From Ditibartonella choladocola (GTDB taxonomy: Bacteria > Pseudomonadota > Alphaproteobacteria > Rhizobiales > Rhizobiaceae), in contig NZ_CP015625.1 of NCBI RefSeq assembly GCF_002007565.1, positions 558,001-622,000 on the forward strand: 64,000 bases of DNA, in the 5' to 3' direction. Every line of letters begins with the position of its first letter. Position 1 is the first letter of the stretch. Below the pieces are notes generated by a model. The model was not told where the DNA came from, searched no databases, and was given only the letters and a program-made list of their open reading frames with translations. This document shows, piece after piece, positions 10,981-20,117 of this stretch. Both the position numbers and the translations under genes were made by a program.

Positions 10981-11541
10981 ATGACCAAACAATTCAAAGT
11001 CGCCATATTGATTGGCAGCCTGCGTAAAGAATCCTATAGCCGGAAATTGGGAAAGGCATTTATCAAACTTGCACCGGATAATCTCTCGCTTGATTTTATC
11101 GAAATAGGGGATTTGCCGCTCTATAATGAAGATCTTGAAACGGCTAACCCGCCTCTTGCGTGGCAGAATTTCAGAAATGAGCTGAAAAAGGTTGATGCTG
11201 TCCTCTTTATCACGCCCGAATATAATCGTTCGATACCGGCTGTATTGAAAAACGCTATTGATGTCGCATCACGCCCATATGGCAAAGGGGTATGGAATGG
11301 AAAGCCGGGTGCAGTTGTTTCCATTTCACAAGGTGCACTGGGCGGCTTTGGTGTCAACCATCAGTTAAGACAAGCTCTGGTGTTTAATGATGTTCCAACC
11401 ATGCAGCAACCGGAAGCCTATATCGGCAATATTCAGCAATTGGTGACCGAGGATGGAAAAGCTGCAAATGAAAGTGCCGAAAAATTCTTTTCAACTATAT
11501 TGAATTCTTTCGGAAAATGGGTTGAACAACTTTTAAAATAA
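10981..11541 (+). CDS. NADPH-dependent FMN reductase
   Basis: This is a flavodoxin-fold reductase of 186 residues in the YieF/ChrR/SsuE-like family. The FMN phosphate loop reads GSLRKESYSRKLGKA (13-27), and the family signature TPEYNRSIPAVLKNAIDVASRP lies around residue 79. The protein should reduce quinones, azo compounds, chromate or free flavin using NAD(P)H; the physiological substrate cannot be told from sequence. The start has a strong SD (AAAGAGGAAAAA). Monocistronic, followed by a terminator hairpin. Confidence 0.93.
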   Translation: MTKQFKVAILIGSLRKESYSRKLGKAFIKLAPDNLSLDFIEIGDLPLYNEDLETANPPLAWQNFRNELKKVDAVLFITPEYNRSIPAVLKNAIDVASRPYGKGVWNGKPGAVVSISQGALGGFGVNHQLRQALVFNDVPTMQQPEAYIGNIQQLVTEDGKAANESAEKFFSTILNSFGKWVEQLLK

Positions 11542-11572
11542 TAAATTCTATTATTAATATAATAAATTCGAT

Positions 11573-11613
11573 CCTGAAATGGTTGTTAATATAATAATCA
11601 TTTCAGGATTTTT
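11573..11613 (+). terminator. intrinsic terminator after FMN reductase
   Basis: A stem CCTGAAATG / CATTTCAGG encloses an AT-rich loop and is followed by a T-rich tail. It closes the FMN reductase transcript. Confidence 0.8.
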
Positions 11614-11756
11614 TATATTATAATTTATTGTCACATAAAAATATAATAATCCTGATATAATACACGTTTTTATAAAACGTGAACACTAAATTTTAAAATG
11701 CCTTTATATCGTCCAACTGAATCCCCATATAATATTTAGACATTGGGGAGTGAAAA

Positions 11757-12095
11757 ATGGAAAATATTAATAGTTTAATTGAATGGCAGCCCTATCAACT
11801 CGTTAATGCCGGTCTACTGGTTATTATCGTCAATCTTGCTTTAGGTTTTTCGTTATGGAAATCATTATCCGACAGCGAATGGGCGCGGTTTTTCGATATT
11901 GCATCCATATTGACCGGCGTGGGAGCTGTGTCACTTGCGATAACAATGAGCAGGGTTGTGGTCGTTGATTTTCTTGTCAACTTTTCATCGCTATTGTTAG
12001 CAAGCGGTATTTTGATGACCATTTTTGGCGCGATTTGCGATATTGCACATCGTCTCAGCCTTTACCGCGATAGCCATCATAATAAAGAAGCATAG
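11757..12095 (+). CDS. small inner-membrane protein, three predicted TM segments
   Basis: This 112-residue protein of unrecognised family has hydrophobic segments at about 15-36 (QLVNAGLLVIIVNLALGFSLW), 46-68 (IASILTGVGAVSLAITMSRVVVV) and 70-95 (FLVNFSSLLLASGILMTIFGAI). A charged tail follows (HRLSLYRDSHHNKEA). The ATG is preceded by a strong SD (TTGGGGAGTG), which supports real translation. It is monocistronic, with an AT-rich upstream region after the reductase terminator. Confidence 0.65.
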   Translation: MENINSLIEWQPYQLVNAGLLVIIVNLALGFSLWKSLSDSEWARFFDIASILTGVGAVSLAITMSRVVVVDFLVNFSSLLLASGILMTIFGAICDIAHRLSLYRDSHHNKEA

Positions 12096-12193
12096 ATTAC
12101 AAAATTGTTTTCAACACCGGTCGGGTATGTAGCGAGAGATGAAGAGGCCTCAATCGGGATTTGAAGGGGATGTATCCCGACTTTATGTCGGCA

Positions 12194-12239
12194 TCTTCTA
12201 TTTTGAGTGTCTTCTATTGAGTGTCTTCTATTTTGAGTG
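12194..12239. repeat. short tandem repeat, 3 units of 14-16 bp
   Basis: The unit TCTTCTATTTTGAGTG occurs at 12194-12209 and 12224-12239, with a 14-bp shortened copy between them. It lies in the spacer between two convergent genes, with no obvious function. Confidence 0.75.
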
Positions 12240-12296
12240 AGTGAATTTCACTTAAAAAAACAACTTTACATAAAAACCAACTTTACAAGTGTTGCA

Positions 12297-12626
12297 TCAG
12301 TTTTTTGCCAAATGATAGAGTGTTTCAGCTCTATGACCGGATTTACAATAAGCAAGAACCGGATATTCGCATTTATTCAAAACCCGTTTCATCTCGTCCA
12401 CGTTATGACTTGTGATGTGGGGTGGGGTAACTGGAATATAATAGCTATCGAGGCCATGAGCTTTGGCAGCTTTTTCGATTGTTGAAAAAACTGGTTGGTT
12501 TTCTTCTTCATTGTCGGGACGATTGCAAATGATTGTCTTGAAACCGGCCTTGGCAAGTTCGTCAACAAAATCTTCTGTAATCTGTCCGCAGGTGAAAACG
12601 CCATCGTCAATTTCAGTCAGGTTCAT
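12297..12626 (-). CDS. TIGR01244 / DUF442 phosphatase-like protein
   Basis: This small protein of 109 residues has a dual-specificity-phosphatase-like fold. It is homologous to the N-terminal domain of beta-lactamase-hydrolase-like (Blh) proteins, often annotated as TIGR01244 family sulfur transferase. The active-site loop is YCKSGHRAE (a C-x-x-G-x-R variant of the C-x5-R motif, about residues 93-101). The preceding strand and helix (GVFTCGQI, FKTIICNRPDNEE) match the family. In other bacteria relatives take part in sulfide detoxification; here it stands alone, divergent from fdhD. Confidence 0.82.
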   Translation of the reverse strand: MNLTEIDDGVFTCGQITEDFVDELAKAGFKTIICNRPDNEEENQPVFSTIEKAAKAHGLDSYYIPVTPPHITSHNVDEMKRVLNKCEYPVLAYCKSGHRAETLYHLAKN

Positions 12627-12856
12627 GAGAATTTAGTCCTTGGAATATGTCGATTTTACCTGTTCGGGAAAATATTCTGTTGCGTAAACCTTGGCAAGCG
12701 TATCTCTTGCTTATAAAACATGAAACTTGAACGCGAGCCGAATGACAAACGCTTGTAAGCGTGATGCTTGACGATGTTTGATTATCTTGAAGCATGAATG
12801 CCTCACGCATTTCAATGCCTAGATTTCGGTTTTGTAACAAGAGAATGAATGGTTAA

Positions 12857-13708
12857 ATGACGATCTTGAAAAAGGCGTTTCCTATTGGAAAAAATGGCGC
12901 TTCAACTATGGATGACACGGTTCTGGTAGATGTCGATATAGTTTCTTCTGCCGATAAAAAGAGAAGCCAAATCTCGAAAAGAGTTGCCGAAGAGGTGCCG
13001 ATTGCTCTTTCTTATGATGGAACAACGCAGGCTGTATTGATGGCTTCGCCTGACGATCTTGAAGATTTTGCATATGGTTTCAGTCGAACGGAAGAATTTA
13101 TACATGACCCGAACGAGATAGAAAACGTTGATATTGTTACGCTGCCGCGCGGAATAGATGTCCAGATAGCGTTACAATATGACCGGCGGGATGCTTTTAG
13201 AAAGCGGCGGCGTTCTATGGCAGGACCGGTGGGCTGCGGGCTATGCGGGATCGAATCTATTGAAGCGGCCATGCGCGATATAGCTCCGGTAAAACGGACA
13301 GATATTTTATTTGATGCAGGAGAAATTTTCGCATCGGCGCGTGAATTATGTGAAAAACAGGTTTTAAACAATGCGACAAGAGCCGTGCATGCCGCAGCTT
13401 TTTACGATAAAAATAAAGGTATAGTTGCAGTTCGGGAAGATGTCGGCAGGCATAATGCGCTTGACAAATTATGTGGTCATCTGTTTCGCAACCGCATGGA
13501 TGTAAATTGCGGTTTTATCGTTGTGACCAGCCGTCTTTCAGTGGAAATGGTGCAAAAAGCTGCCGTTCTCGGCGTTTCTACACTTGTTGCTGTATCGGCA
13601 GCAACCGCTGAAGCCATTCGCATAGGCCAGAAATGTAATATGACATTGGTCGGCCGTACACGGGAAAATAGTTTTGAAATATATTGCGGTGAAAAGTGGA
13701 TTATCTGA
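12857..13708 (+). CDS. fdhD: formate dehydrogenase accessory sulfurtransferase FdhD
   Basis: FdhD moves sulfur from IscS to the molybdenum cofactor of formate dehydrogenases. The 283-residue protein carries the sulfur-relay cysteines in GPVGCGLCGIESI (Cys at about 125 and 128) and the family motif AAFYDKNKGIVAVREDVGRHNALDKL. The C-terminal half has VTSRLSVEMVQKAA and the conserved LVAVSAATAEAIR. The formate dehydrogenase itself is not in this window. An ATG 51 nt downstream is an alternative start. Confidence 0.95.
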   Translation: MTILKKAFPIGKNGASTMDDTVLVDVDIVSSADKKRSQISKRVAEEVPIALSYDGTTQAVLMASPDDLEDFAYGFSRTEEFIHDPNEIENVDIVTLPRGIDVQIALQYDRRDAFRKRRRSMAGPVGCGLCGIESIEAAMRDIAPVKRTDILFDAGEIFASARELCEKQVLNNATRAVHAAAFYDKNKGIVAVREDVGRHNALDKLCGHLFRNRMDVNCGFIVVTSRLSVEMVQKAAVLGVSTLVAVSAATAEAIRIGQKCNMTLVGRTRENSFEIYCGEKWII

Positions 13709-13805
13709 TCCACCCCGCAACCTCGATCCCTCAGGCATCAGCTTGGAAGGCTGAGTGCCGGAACCCGAGCGCACATGCTATCCATGTACGCTGTTATCTT
13801 CAAGC

Positions 13806-13898
13806 TTAGTTCAATCCCATAACAGCAAAGGCGATTGCAACATTCGTGCTTACAATCATCATGGAATAGAACACTGCAATTTTCATCATATCAGTCAT
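13806..13898 (-). CDS. 30-residue putative membrane peptide
   Basis: This short frame of 30 codons starts at ATG with a strong SD (GAGGTGA, 4 nt upstream). It begins MTDMMK and continues as one hydrophobic helix (IAVFYSMMIVSTNVAIAFAVMGL) ending in Asn. A lone 23-residue transmembrane helix with a near-perfect ribosome-binding site is the typical look of small regulatory membrane proteins, but no family is recognised. It is divergent from flhA, and two palindromes lie between them. Confidence 0.6.
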   Translation of the reverse strand: MTDMMKIAVFYSMMIVSTNVAIAFAVMGLN

Positions 13899-14291
13899 GA
13901 TCTCACCTCGAATATCTCTATCTATCACAATATATTACAACACGTAATATAACAATGTGTTATAATTCGGGCAATCATATAAAGTTCCATAAATTTTTTA
14001 AAAAACCCGCAATCCGGTTCATTTTGGAAATTCGGGCCAAGCTTTTATCGCTTGATTCAGGGCTTCAGTCCGGTGATTGCCTTTATTGAATATCATTTTT
14101 AGGACACGTTGGTTACTATTTTGTAAAATTTCGTGAGCATGCTGTGGAAACTTCACGAACGCGCACAATGTTTCCACCGCTTTCGTTTCCACCACCTTCG
14201 CGCAAGCTTCGTTTTCTATTTTGTAACAGGACTTAAAGGTAATGACGATTGTGATCGCATTGTCGTGCCTTTTCTTGTTAAGGAGAACAAC
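13899..14291. promoter_or_regulatory. divergent regulatory region upstream of flhA, with two palindromes
   Basis: This 393-nt gap separates the 30-codon peptide (minus) from flhA (plus). Two adjacent inverted repeats occur: arms 13931-13938/13944-13951 (TATATTAC..GTAATATA) and arms 13948-13954/13958-13964 (TATAACA..TGTTATA). They overlap by 4 nt and look like operator half-sites for a dimeric regulator. The rest shows no convincing gene. Confidence 0.5.
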
Positions 14292-16385
14292 GTGCAGCAA
14301 AGTGCCGTAAACTCGATAAGCAAAAGCAGTAAGTTTTCCGGTAGTGATATTGGTTTCGCTGCCGGTATTGTCATTATATTGACAGTTTTGTTTTTGCCTG
14401 TTCCATCTTTTGTACTGGATATGGGGCTTTCGTTTTCGATAGCTTTTTCGGTTTTGATTTTGATGGTGGCATTGTGGATTCAGCGCCCGCTCGATTTTTC
14501 GGCTTTTCCGACGGTGTTGCTTATCGCAACCATGCTGCGTCTATCGCTCAATATTGCGACAACGCGTGTTATCCTCACTCATGGTGATGAAGGTTATACC
14601 GCAGCCGGACATGTGATTCACGGGTTTTCACAATTCGTGATGGGTGGCGACTTTGTCATCGGTCTCGTGGTTTTTGCAATCCTTATTATCGTAAACTTTC
14701 TGGTTATTACCAAAGGTGCTACCCGTATTGCTGAAGTCGGTGCACGTTTTACTTTGGATGCCATTCCTGGCAAACAGATGGCGATTGATGCCGACTTGTC
14801 ATCCGGTTTGATTGATGAAAAACAGGCACAGGTTCGCCGTCGTGAACTGGAAGAGGAAAGCTCCTTTTTCGGCTCGATGGATGGTGCTTCAAAATTCGTT
14901 CGTGGTGATGCGGTTGCCGGTCTCATTATTACAGCGGTCAACATATTTGGTGGCATTGTCATCGGCGTTACCCGTCATGGCATGGATGTGTCGCAGGCAG
15001 CAGACGTTTTCACAAAGCTTTCGGTCGGTGATGGTCTGGTCACACAGATACCGGCTTTGATTGTTTCTCTTGCCGCCGGCCTTCTGGTTTCCAAAGGCGG
15101 AACACGCGGTTCAACAGAAAAAGCTGTTTTCGGGCAATTGGGTGGTTACCCGAAAGCCTTGTTTGTTGCTTCGGTTCTGCTTGCTGTTTTGGGGTTGATG
15201 CCGGGATTGCCAGCCTTCCCGTTTTTGACCATTGCAGCACTTCTTGCCGGTATCGGCTTTTCAATTCCGCGTCGTTTGCAACGTCAGGCGGCAGAAGAAC
15301 AGGCTATGAAAGCACAGGCTGATGCAATTGCTGAAAAAGAAGAAAGCCAATCGGTCAAAGCTTCGCTGGAAAAACCGGCTATCGAACTTGTATTGGGCAA
15401 ACAATTGGCAACGCGTCTGTTGCCGCATCAAACAGAGCTTGCCAACCGCGTTGCAAAAATGCGCCGCAAATTTGCGACCGATTTCGGTTTTGTTATTCCT
15501 GAAATCGAAGTCTCGGATGATTATAAAACACCGCCGAAATCCTATCAGATCAAATTACATGGAACGGTTGTTGCGAGTTACGAAGTCCGTATCGGAGATG
15601 TTCTGGTTATGCTGGGAGAAAAACCGGCACCGAACCTTCCCGGCGAAGAAGTCCGTGAACCGGCATTCGGAATGCGTGCATTTGCAACATCCGAGACATT
15701 CCGTTCGGAACTTGCACGTGAAGGCTATATGGCTGTTGACAACATGTCGGTGTTGCTCACCCATTTAAGCGAAGTCTTGCGCAATAATTTGGCACAATTG
15801 CTCTCCTATAAAGATATGCGGATTCTTCTGGAACGTCTGGGACCGGAATATCGCAAACTTCTGGAAGAAATTTGTCCGGCTCATCTTTCCTATTCGGGTT
15901 TACAATCGGTCTTGAGATTGTTGCTGGCCGAACGTGTTTCCATTTGCAATCTTGACCAGATACTCGAAGCAATCGCGGAAATTGCACCCCATGTCCGCCG
16001 TGCCGAGCTTATTGTCGAACATGTTCGCATGCGCTTGTCACAACAAATTTGCGGCGACCTCTCGGATAATGGTGTATTGAATGTCTTGCGCCTTGGCAGC
16101 CATTGGGATCTGGTTTTCCATCAGGCATTGAAACGTGACGGCAAAGGCGAGATTGTCGAATTCGATATTGATCCGAGAGAACTTGAAAAATTTGGTACAG
16201 AGGCTACAAATGCTATCCGTAAACATATGGAAAAAGGCGAAAGATTTGTTCTTATTACTTCGCCGGAAGCACGTCCTTATGTTCGCATGATTATTGAACG
16301 CTTGTTTGCGACCTTACCGGTTCTGTCACACGCAGAAATTGCCCGCGGTGTTGAAGTCAAAACCTTGGGGACGATCGCCGACTAA
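14292..16385 (+). CDS. flhA: flagellar type III export gate protein FlhA
   Basis: FlhA is the large export-gate protein of the flagellar type III secretion system. The N-terminal half has about eight transmembrane segments and the conserved cytoplasmic FHIPEP-type loop ([24 protein letters not shown]...[29 protein letters not shown]). The C-terminal half (from about residue 320) is the cytoplasmic FlhA-C ring that docks chaperone-substrate complexes. I place the start at GTG 14292, with AGGAG at 14280-14284, giving 697 residues, the usual family size. An open frame extends 53 codons upstream, but that extension is not FlhA-like. Confidence 0.96.
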   Translation: MQQSAVNSISKSSKFSGSDIGFAAGIVIILTVLFLPVPSFVLDMGLSFSIAFSVLILMVALWIQRPLDFSAFPTVLLIATMLRLSLNIATTRVILTHGDEGYTAAGHVIHGFSQFVMGGDFVIGLVVFAILIIVNFLVITKGATRIAEVGARFTLDAIPGKQMAIDADLSSGLIDEKQAQVRRRELEEESSFFGSMDGASKFVRGDAVAGLIITAVNIFGGIVIGVTRHGMDVSQAADVFTKLSVGDGLVTQIPALIVSLAAGLLVSKGGTRGSTEKAVFGQLGGYPKALFVASVLLAVLGLMPGLPAFPFLTIAALLAGIGFSIPRRLQRQAAEEQAMKAQADAIAEKEESQSVKASLEKPAIELVLGKQLATRLLPHQTELANRVAKMRRKFATDFGFVIPEIEVSDDYKTPPKSYQIKLHGTVVASYEVRIGDVLVMLGEKPAPNLPGEEVREPAFGMRAFATSETFRSELAREGYMAVDNMSVLLTHLSEVLRNNLAQLLSYKDMRILLERLGPEYRKLLEEICPAHLSYSGLQSVLRLLLAERVSICNLDQILEAIAEIAPHVRRAELIVEHVRMRLSQQICGDLSDNGVLNVLRLGSHWDLVFHQALKRDGKGEIVEFDIDPRELEKFGTEATNAIRKHMEKGERFVLITSPEARPYVRMIIERLFATLPVLSHAEIARGVEVKTLGTIAD

Positions 16386-16397
16386 AAGGAACAGGAT

Positions 16398-17165
16398 ATG
16401 TCCTTTGCACTTTTGCCCATAGATCAGCTGGTGATTGTCGCCATGCTGATCTTTGCGCGTGTAGGATCCTGCCTGATGTTGATGCCGGGCATATCGAGTG
16501 CCCGCATTCCAATGTCCTTCAGACTTTTTTTGGCAATCGCCTTTTCATTGATTATGGTGCCGCTTTCAGGTTCCCAATTTACCGAGATCGCCAAAAATCC
16601 CACATTAGCTACATTGGTCGTGGGTATAGCAAGTGAATCGCTTGTTGGTGCGACATTCGGTATTATCGCGCAAGCCTATATGTGGGCATTGCAATTTATG
16701 GCCAATATTATCGGTATGTCGATCGGATATTCCGGTCAGCCGGGAACCAGTGTTATCGAATCCATGCCCGAAACCCAGGTGGCCAACATGATAACCATCG
16801 GTGCGCTGATGCTATTTTTTGCGGCCGACCTTCATATGGTTGTCATTCGCGGGCTTATGACATCCTATCAGGTTGTTCCGGTTTCATTAACACCTGCTCC
16901 CCAATCGGCTTTGACCGATTTTCAGGATGCGCTTTCACAAACATTTTTGACAACTTTGCGTATTGCATCACCTTTTATCATCTATTCGATTTTGGTGAAT
17001 ATAGCTGTCGGACTGATAAATAAATTGACGCCGACGATACCTGTCTATTTCATATCCATGCCATTTGTTATGTTTGGCGGGCTTTTGCTCATTTATTATC
17101 TGTTGCCGGAAATATTGACATTTTTGGGTGCCGAATATGCTTCTTGGTTGAATAGGGGGCCATAA
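16398..17165 (+). CDS. fliR: flagellar export gate protein FliR
   Basis: FliR forms the export-gate core with FliP and FliQ in the basal body membrane. It is 255 residues with about six hydrophobic segments and the family signature LMLMPGISSARIPMSFRLFLAI near the N-terminus. The conserved MANIIGMSIGYSGQPGTSV follows in the middle. It starts 12 nt after flhA with an AGGAACAGG ribosome-binding site and overlaps the next gene by 1 nt. Confidence 0.95.
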   Translation: MSFALLPIDQLVIVAMLIFARVGSCLMLMPGISSARIPMSFRLFLAIAFSLIMVPLSGSQFTEIAKNPTLATLVVGIASESLVGATFGIIAQAYMWALQFMANIIGMSIGYSGQPGTSVIESMPETQVANMITIGALMLFFAADLHMVVIRGLMTSYQVVPVSLTPAPQSALTDFQDALSQTFLTTLRIASPFIIYSILVNIAVGLINKLTPTIPVYFISMPFVMFGGLLLIYYLLPEILTFLGAEYASWLNRGP

Positions 17166-17560
17166 TGCCAACACAGAGCCAACGTTATGCGAGGCTTTTA
17201 AAAGCCCAAAAATTGGTGAAAGCGCGTGATGAAGCCGAGCTTGAGGGCACACAAAGCCAGCGCTCGGCTTTGGAAGATGAAGACAAGTTTTTGTTTTCAT
17301 TAATGGAAAATGGCTCACAGTCGGATTTGTTCGACCCGATGATGATTTCGCGACGCCTTGAAAAAAATGCCCGCAACGAAGCTGTTCTTGATAATCTGAT
17401 TGTAAAGCAAAGGAAAACGCTGTTGCAATCAACACGGCGCTGCGACGTTATTGACGAGAAGCGCAAGGCCGCCGAGGATCTCGAAGAAAGAAAAGAACTG
17501 GCAAAAATGCTTGAAGAATATGTTGCGGCAAAAATCGTCAAAGACACCAGTTTGGGATAA
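17165..17560 (+). CDS. FliJ-like coiled-coil flagellar protein
   Basis: This is a charged, almost entirely helical protein of 131 residues. The pattern RYARLLKAQKLVKARDEAELEGTQ at the N-terminus and the long Glu/Lys-rich coiled coil resemble FliJ, the ATPase-complex stalk protein. It overlaps the fliR stop by 1 nt and precedes flgJ, a position held by an uncharacterised small gene in other rhizobial clusters. Assignment as FliJ is inference from size, composition and context; no fliJ is present next to fliI in this window. Confidence 0.55.
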   Translation: MPTQSQRYARLLKAQKLVKARDEAELEGTQSQRSALEDEDKFLFSLMENGSQSDLFDPMMISRRLEKNARNEAVLDNLIVKQRKTLLQSTRRCDVIDEKRKAAEDLEERKELAKMLEEYVAAKIVKDTSLG

Positions 17561-17643
17561 GCTTTATCACTTATAGTCAAAAAAGCGGGAAAACCGTGTT
17601 GTTCGTGTTTACGGCATTCGGGTGTGAACCGCATAGATGAGAT

Positions 17644-17660
17644 TCCGGTATTTTACCGGA
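17644..17660 (+). promoter_or_regulatory. perfect 7-bp hairpin in the flgJ leader
   Basis: TCCGGTA / TACCGGA arms (17644-17650, 17654-17660) enclose a 3-nt loop 25 nt before the flgJ start. There is no T-run, so it is more likely an mRNA processing or stability element than a terminator. Confidence 0.4.
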
Positions 17661-17684
17661 TAAGAGCTTATAAGAGGACGAATA

Positions 17685-18287
17685 ATGGCCATTCAACCAC
17701 CTTCTGACTTGGTACTTGACGTGTCAAAAGCGGCGGATCCTCTCGAATACAGAGCTTCGGTCGAAAAATTGCGCAATGCACAAAGTGCAGTGCGCGCTGC
17801 AAATCTTGAAATGTCGGGTGAAGGCTTTTCACAATTTGCAAAAGCCGGTGGTGATACGTCAGTATCATCTGTTACCGGACAATATGCCAATCAGGTTAAA
17901 ATAAAAGAGAAATCACCGAACAGCGACCATACCGAGGCCTATAAGAAATTTGAAGCTTTCATGTTGCAATCATTTATCCAGAATATGTTTACCACTGATA
18001 CGCCGTCAGTTTTCGGTAAAGGTCAGGCCGGTGAATATTGGAAATCCATGATGGCAGAGTCAATGGCCAAGGAAGTGGCCGATCGCGGCGGAATTGGTGT
18101 GGCGAAAATGCTGGCGCGCGATGAAGAACTCAAGCAGGGCAAAGTTCCCGACGGTGGAATACAAGGGATGGGTTCGGCCTTCGGCGATCTTGCACGTACA
18201 AACCAGAATACTCAGGCAACTGTTGATAATATTGTCCATAGCCACGATATAAACTTCGTGCGCAAACAGATGACTGAAAATACTTGA
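17685..18287 (+). CDS. flgJ: FlgJ rod-assembly chaperone (rod-binding domain only)
   Basis: FlgJ caps the growing rod in the periplasm. The 200-residue protein has a flexible N-terminus and a rod-binding domain with the signature KKFEAFMLQSFIQNMF...GEYWKSMMAESMAKEVADRGGIGVAKML (about residues 85-148). There is no C-terminal muramidase domain, as usual in alphaproteobacteria. A separate transglycosylase is encoded at 53727-54296 in this same locus and probably supplies that activity. The SD (AGAGGACG) sets the ATG at 17685. Confidence 0.88.
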   Translation: MAIQPPSDLVLDVSKAADPLEYRASVEKLRNAQSAVRAANLEMSGEGFSQFAKAGGDTSVSSVTGQYANQVKIKEKSPNSDHTEAYKKFEAFMLQSFIQNMFTTDTPSVFGKGQAGEYWKSMMAESMAKEVADRGGIGVAKMLARDEELKQGKVPDGGIQGMGSAFGDLARTNQNTQATVDNIVHSHDINFVRKQMTENT

Positions 18288-18335
18288 ACGTTTTATTATG
18301 ATTTATGGTAACATGCTCAATCAAAGGAGATTCAA

Positions 18336-18788
18336 ATGTCTTTAGCTGAGCAATCAGGCGAACAGAATATGGCTTCGGCTCCGGTCGTAAAGGCGCACAT
18401 TAATGATCCCGCAGCGAGGGATGTTGCCTTGGCGAGGTTTGCAGCGGTTGTCAACGCTCTTGAAGAAGTTGTCGATTATGAAACAAGTGCGCTCGAACAA
18501 CATCAAAACCCCGATTATAACGATATTAATGCTCGTAAAGCCCGTGGTTTGCGCGATTTGAATCAATCCATGACCGAAGTTGCCCGTTATTTTGATGATA
18601 GCGTGGAAAACAAAGTTGAAACATTGCTGAACGGGTTGAAAAAGAAACTTGAACGCAATAGCGAGTTATTGAAAATTCATCTGGAAGCTGTTACCGAACT
18701 CTCGCAAATGATGCAAAATGCAGCTCGCGAACAGGAGACAGATGGAACCTATGATCCATTTACTGTCAATAGTGGCCAGCAAAAATGA
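18336..18788 (+). CDS. flgN: FlgN-like flagellar export chaperone
   Basis: This is a helical, soluble protein of 150 residues. The pattern RFAAVVNALEEVVDYETSALEQH, the RKARGLRDLNQSM segment and the following amphipathic helices match rhizobial FlgN-type proteins. FlgN chaperones the hook-filament junction proteins FlgK and FlgL, both encoded in this window. Position directly after flgJ agrees. The SD is AAAGGAGATT. Identification rests on sequence pattern plus context rather than a catalytic motif. Confidence 0.65.
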   Translation: MSLAEQSGEQNMASAPVVKAHINDPAARDVALARFAAVVNALEEVVDYETSALEQHQNPDYNDINARKARGLRDLNQSMTEVARYFDDSVENKVETLLNGLKKKLERNSELLKIHLEAVTELSQMMQNAAREQETDGTYDPFTVNSGQQK

Positions 18789-19249
18789 TAAAAACTGTTG
18801 TCATCGGACTTTGGGTTTGCATTATTGCCTTAGGGTCATTGATGTTGGCTATCAAAATGGGGGCCGAGCCCAAGTCCGCTGCCGCAACAGAAGAGTCTTC
18901 GTCGTCGATTGATTTCGACCGGACAGATGTGATGAGTGTGCCAATTTTAGCCGATGGAAAAGTCGACGGTTATATTATTGCGCAGCTTGTCTATACAGTT
19001 GACTCAAACGTCAAAAATAAATTGCATGTCCCACTGGGACTCATTGTTAATGATGCTGTTTTTAACGTTTTTTACGGCTCCTATACCGATACAAAACGGA
19101 TCGAACATGTGAAGTTCGAGGACGTAAAGCAAAAAATTATTGACGGCGTCAATCAACGTTTTCCTGAACCGGTGATTAAAGACCTGATGGTGGAGCAATT
19201 CAATTTTATTCCGGCCGATCAGGTCAGAGATATGAACAAGGTGAAGTAA
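18785..19249 (+). CDS. FliL-like membrane-anchored protein of the flagellar cluster
   Basis: This is a bitopic protein of 154 residues. One N-terminal membrane segment (about 4-24) is followed by a Ser-rich linker and a periplasmic domain reading VPILADGKVDGYIIAQLVYTVDS...FEDVKQKIIDGVNQRFPEPVIKDLMVEQFNFIP. The layout resembles FliL (stator-associated ring) but differs from the true FliL at 35975. It overlaps the flgN stop by 4 nt, so it is in the same operon. The function is not known; a role near the motor or basal body is inference. Confidence 0.55.
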   Translation: MIKTVVIGLWVCIIALGSLMLAIKMGAEPKSAAATEESSSSIDFDRTDVMSVPILADGKVDGYIIAQLVYTVDSNVKNKLHVPLGLIVNDAVFNVFYGSYTDTKRIEHVKFEDVKQKIIDGVNQRFPEPVIKDLMVEQFNFIPADQVRDMNKVK

Positions 19250-20117
19250 ATTCATTCGGTTCATAGAGTGAAATCTGTCAAATTATTTGAAACTCTCAGG
19301 AAAATTTTAATCTGTGTTCAAGACTTGATCGCAATTCTTTGCTAACCGGTAAGGGACGTTGTGCCGGTCGTCGTGAAGGCGGCCAACGCTGTTTTTCTCA
19401 TTCCGGATTGGTAACGTCACCAATTCAACAATGGTTGATTTCTTTTCCCGATAATGGAAACGACGGATTTCGGTTTATGACAACCGGTTTTTCTATTTCC
19501 GCGTGTTGAATAATCATTTGCCAGAATTGATTGTCATTCCGGTTATTGCTCCTCGTTAGCGCCGCGGAAAATACCGGTTTGAGGCGTTCAATTCCGCCTT
19601 TTGTTAACCGACCGTTTACAAAAAATCGGATAGCCGTACGGAATAAGTTCAACGGCAAAAAAAGTGTGTTGTTTTCGGAAGAAGACTGTTTTCGGCTCCA
19701 CCGCAGACTAAAATCAATCGGTTATTTTCAAAAATCGGGCAAGCAGGCGTATTCATGAAGTGCTACCCGTTTGGTCCCGTCTTGGACATCGGTAACCAGT
19801 TCCATATCGAAAATTGAAGCGTTTGAGCGATAGGCTTCAAAATATTCTGAAAATCCGGTCATGCGGCATGAAAAAGAATAGAAATTCGGGCAAGACATAT
19901 TCATGGGTAATGCCTGATTTCAGCGGGAATATCGATTGTTCAATTCGAGACGAATATCAATGAATGAAATGTCTTATCGGCAGTCAATCTCTTCTCGTCG
20001 ACAAAATATATTGGAGTCTATACATATATTGGAGCCTATGCCAAAGATCGAAAAACAGTTGGCAAAGGCGATTGATTTCAATTTGTCTATTCAACGTGTG
20101 AATATTGATATTCAACT
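19250..20117. other. 868-nt gene-poor stretch between convergent genes
   Basis: No reading frame here has a credible start, SD and composition. Two imperfect copies of a roughly 35-nt segment (TCGGGCAAG...TATTCATG, near 19734 and 19886) and a short duplication (ATATTGGAG..CTAT near 20008 and 20028) are present. It may be a decayed gene region. Confidence 0.4.

Noticed and set aside
14133..14291. 53-codon N-terminal extension of FlhA
   Set aside because: The extension ([15 protein letters not shown]...) is not FlhA-like, and AGGAG plus GTG at 14292 gives the standard 697-residue FlhA.
14618..14962. 114-residue minus-strand frame in flhA
   Set aside because: Antisense shadow of the FlhA FHIPEP region; Ala/Thr/Pro-rich, no start signal.
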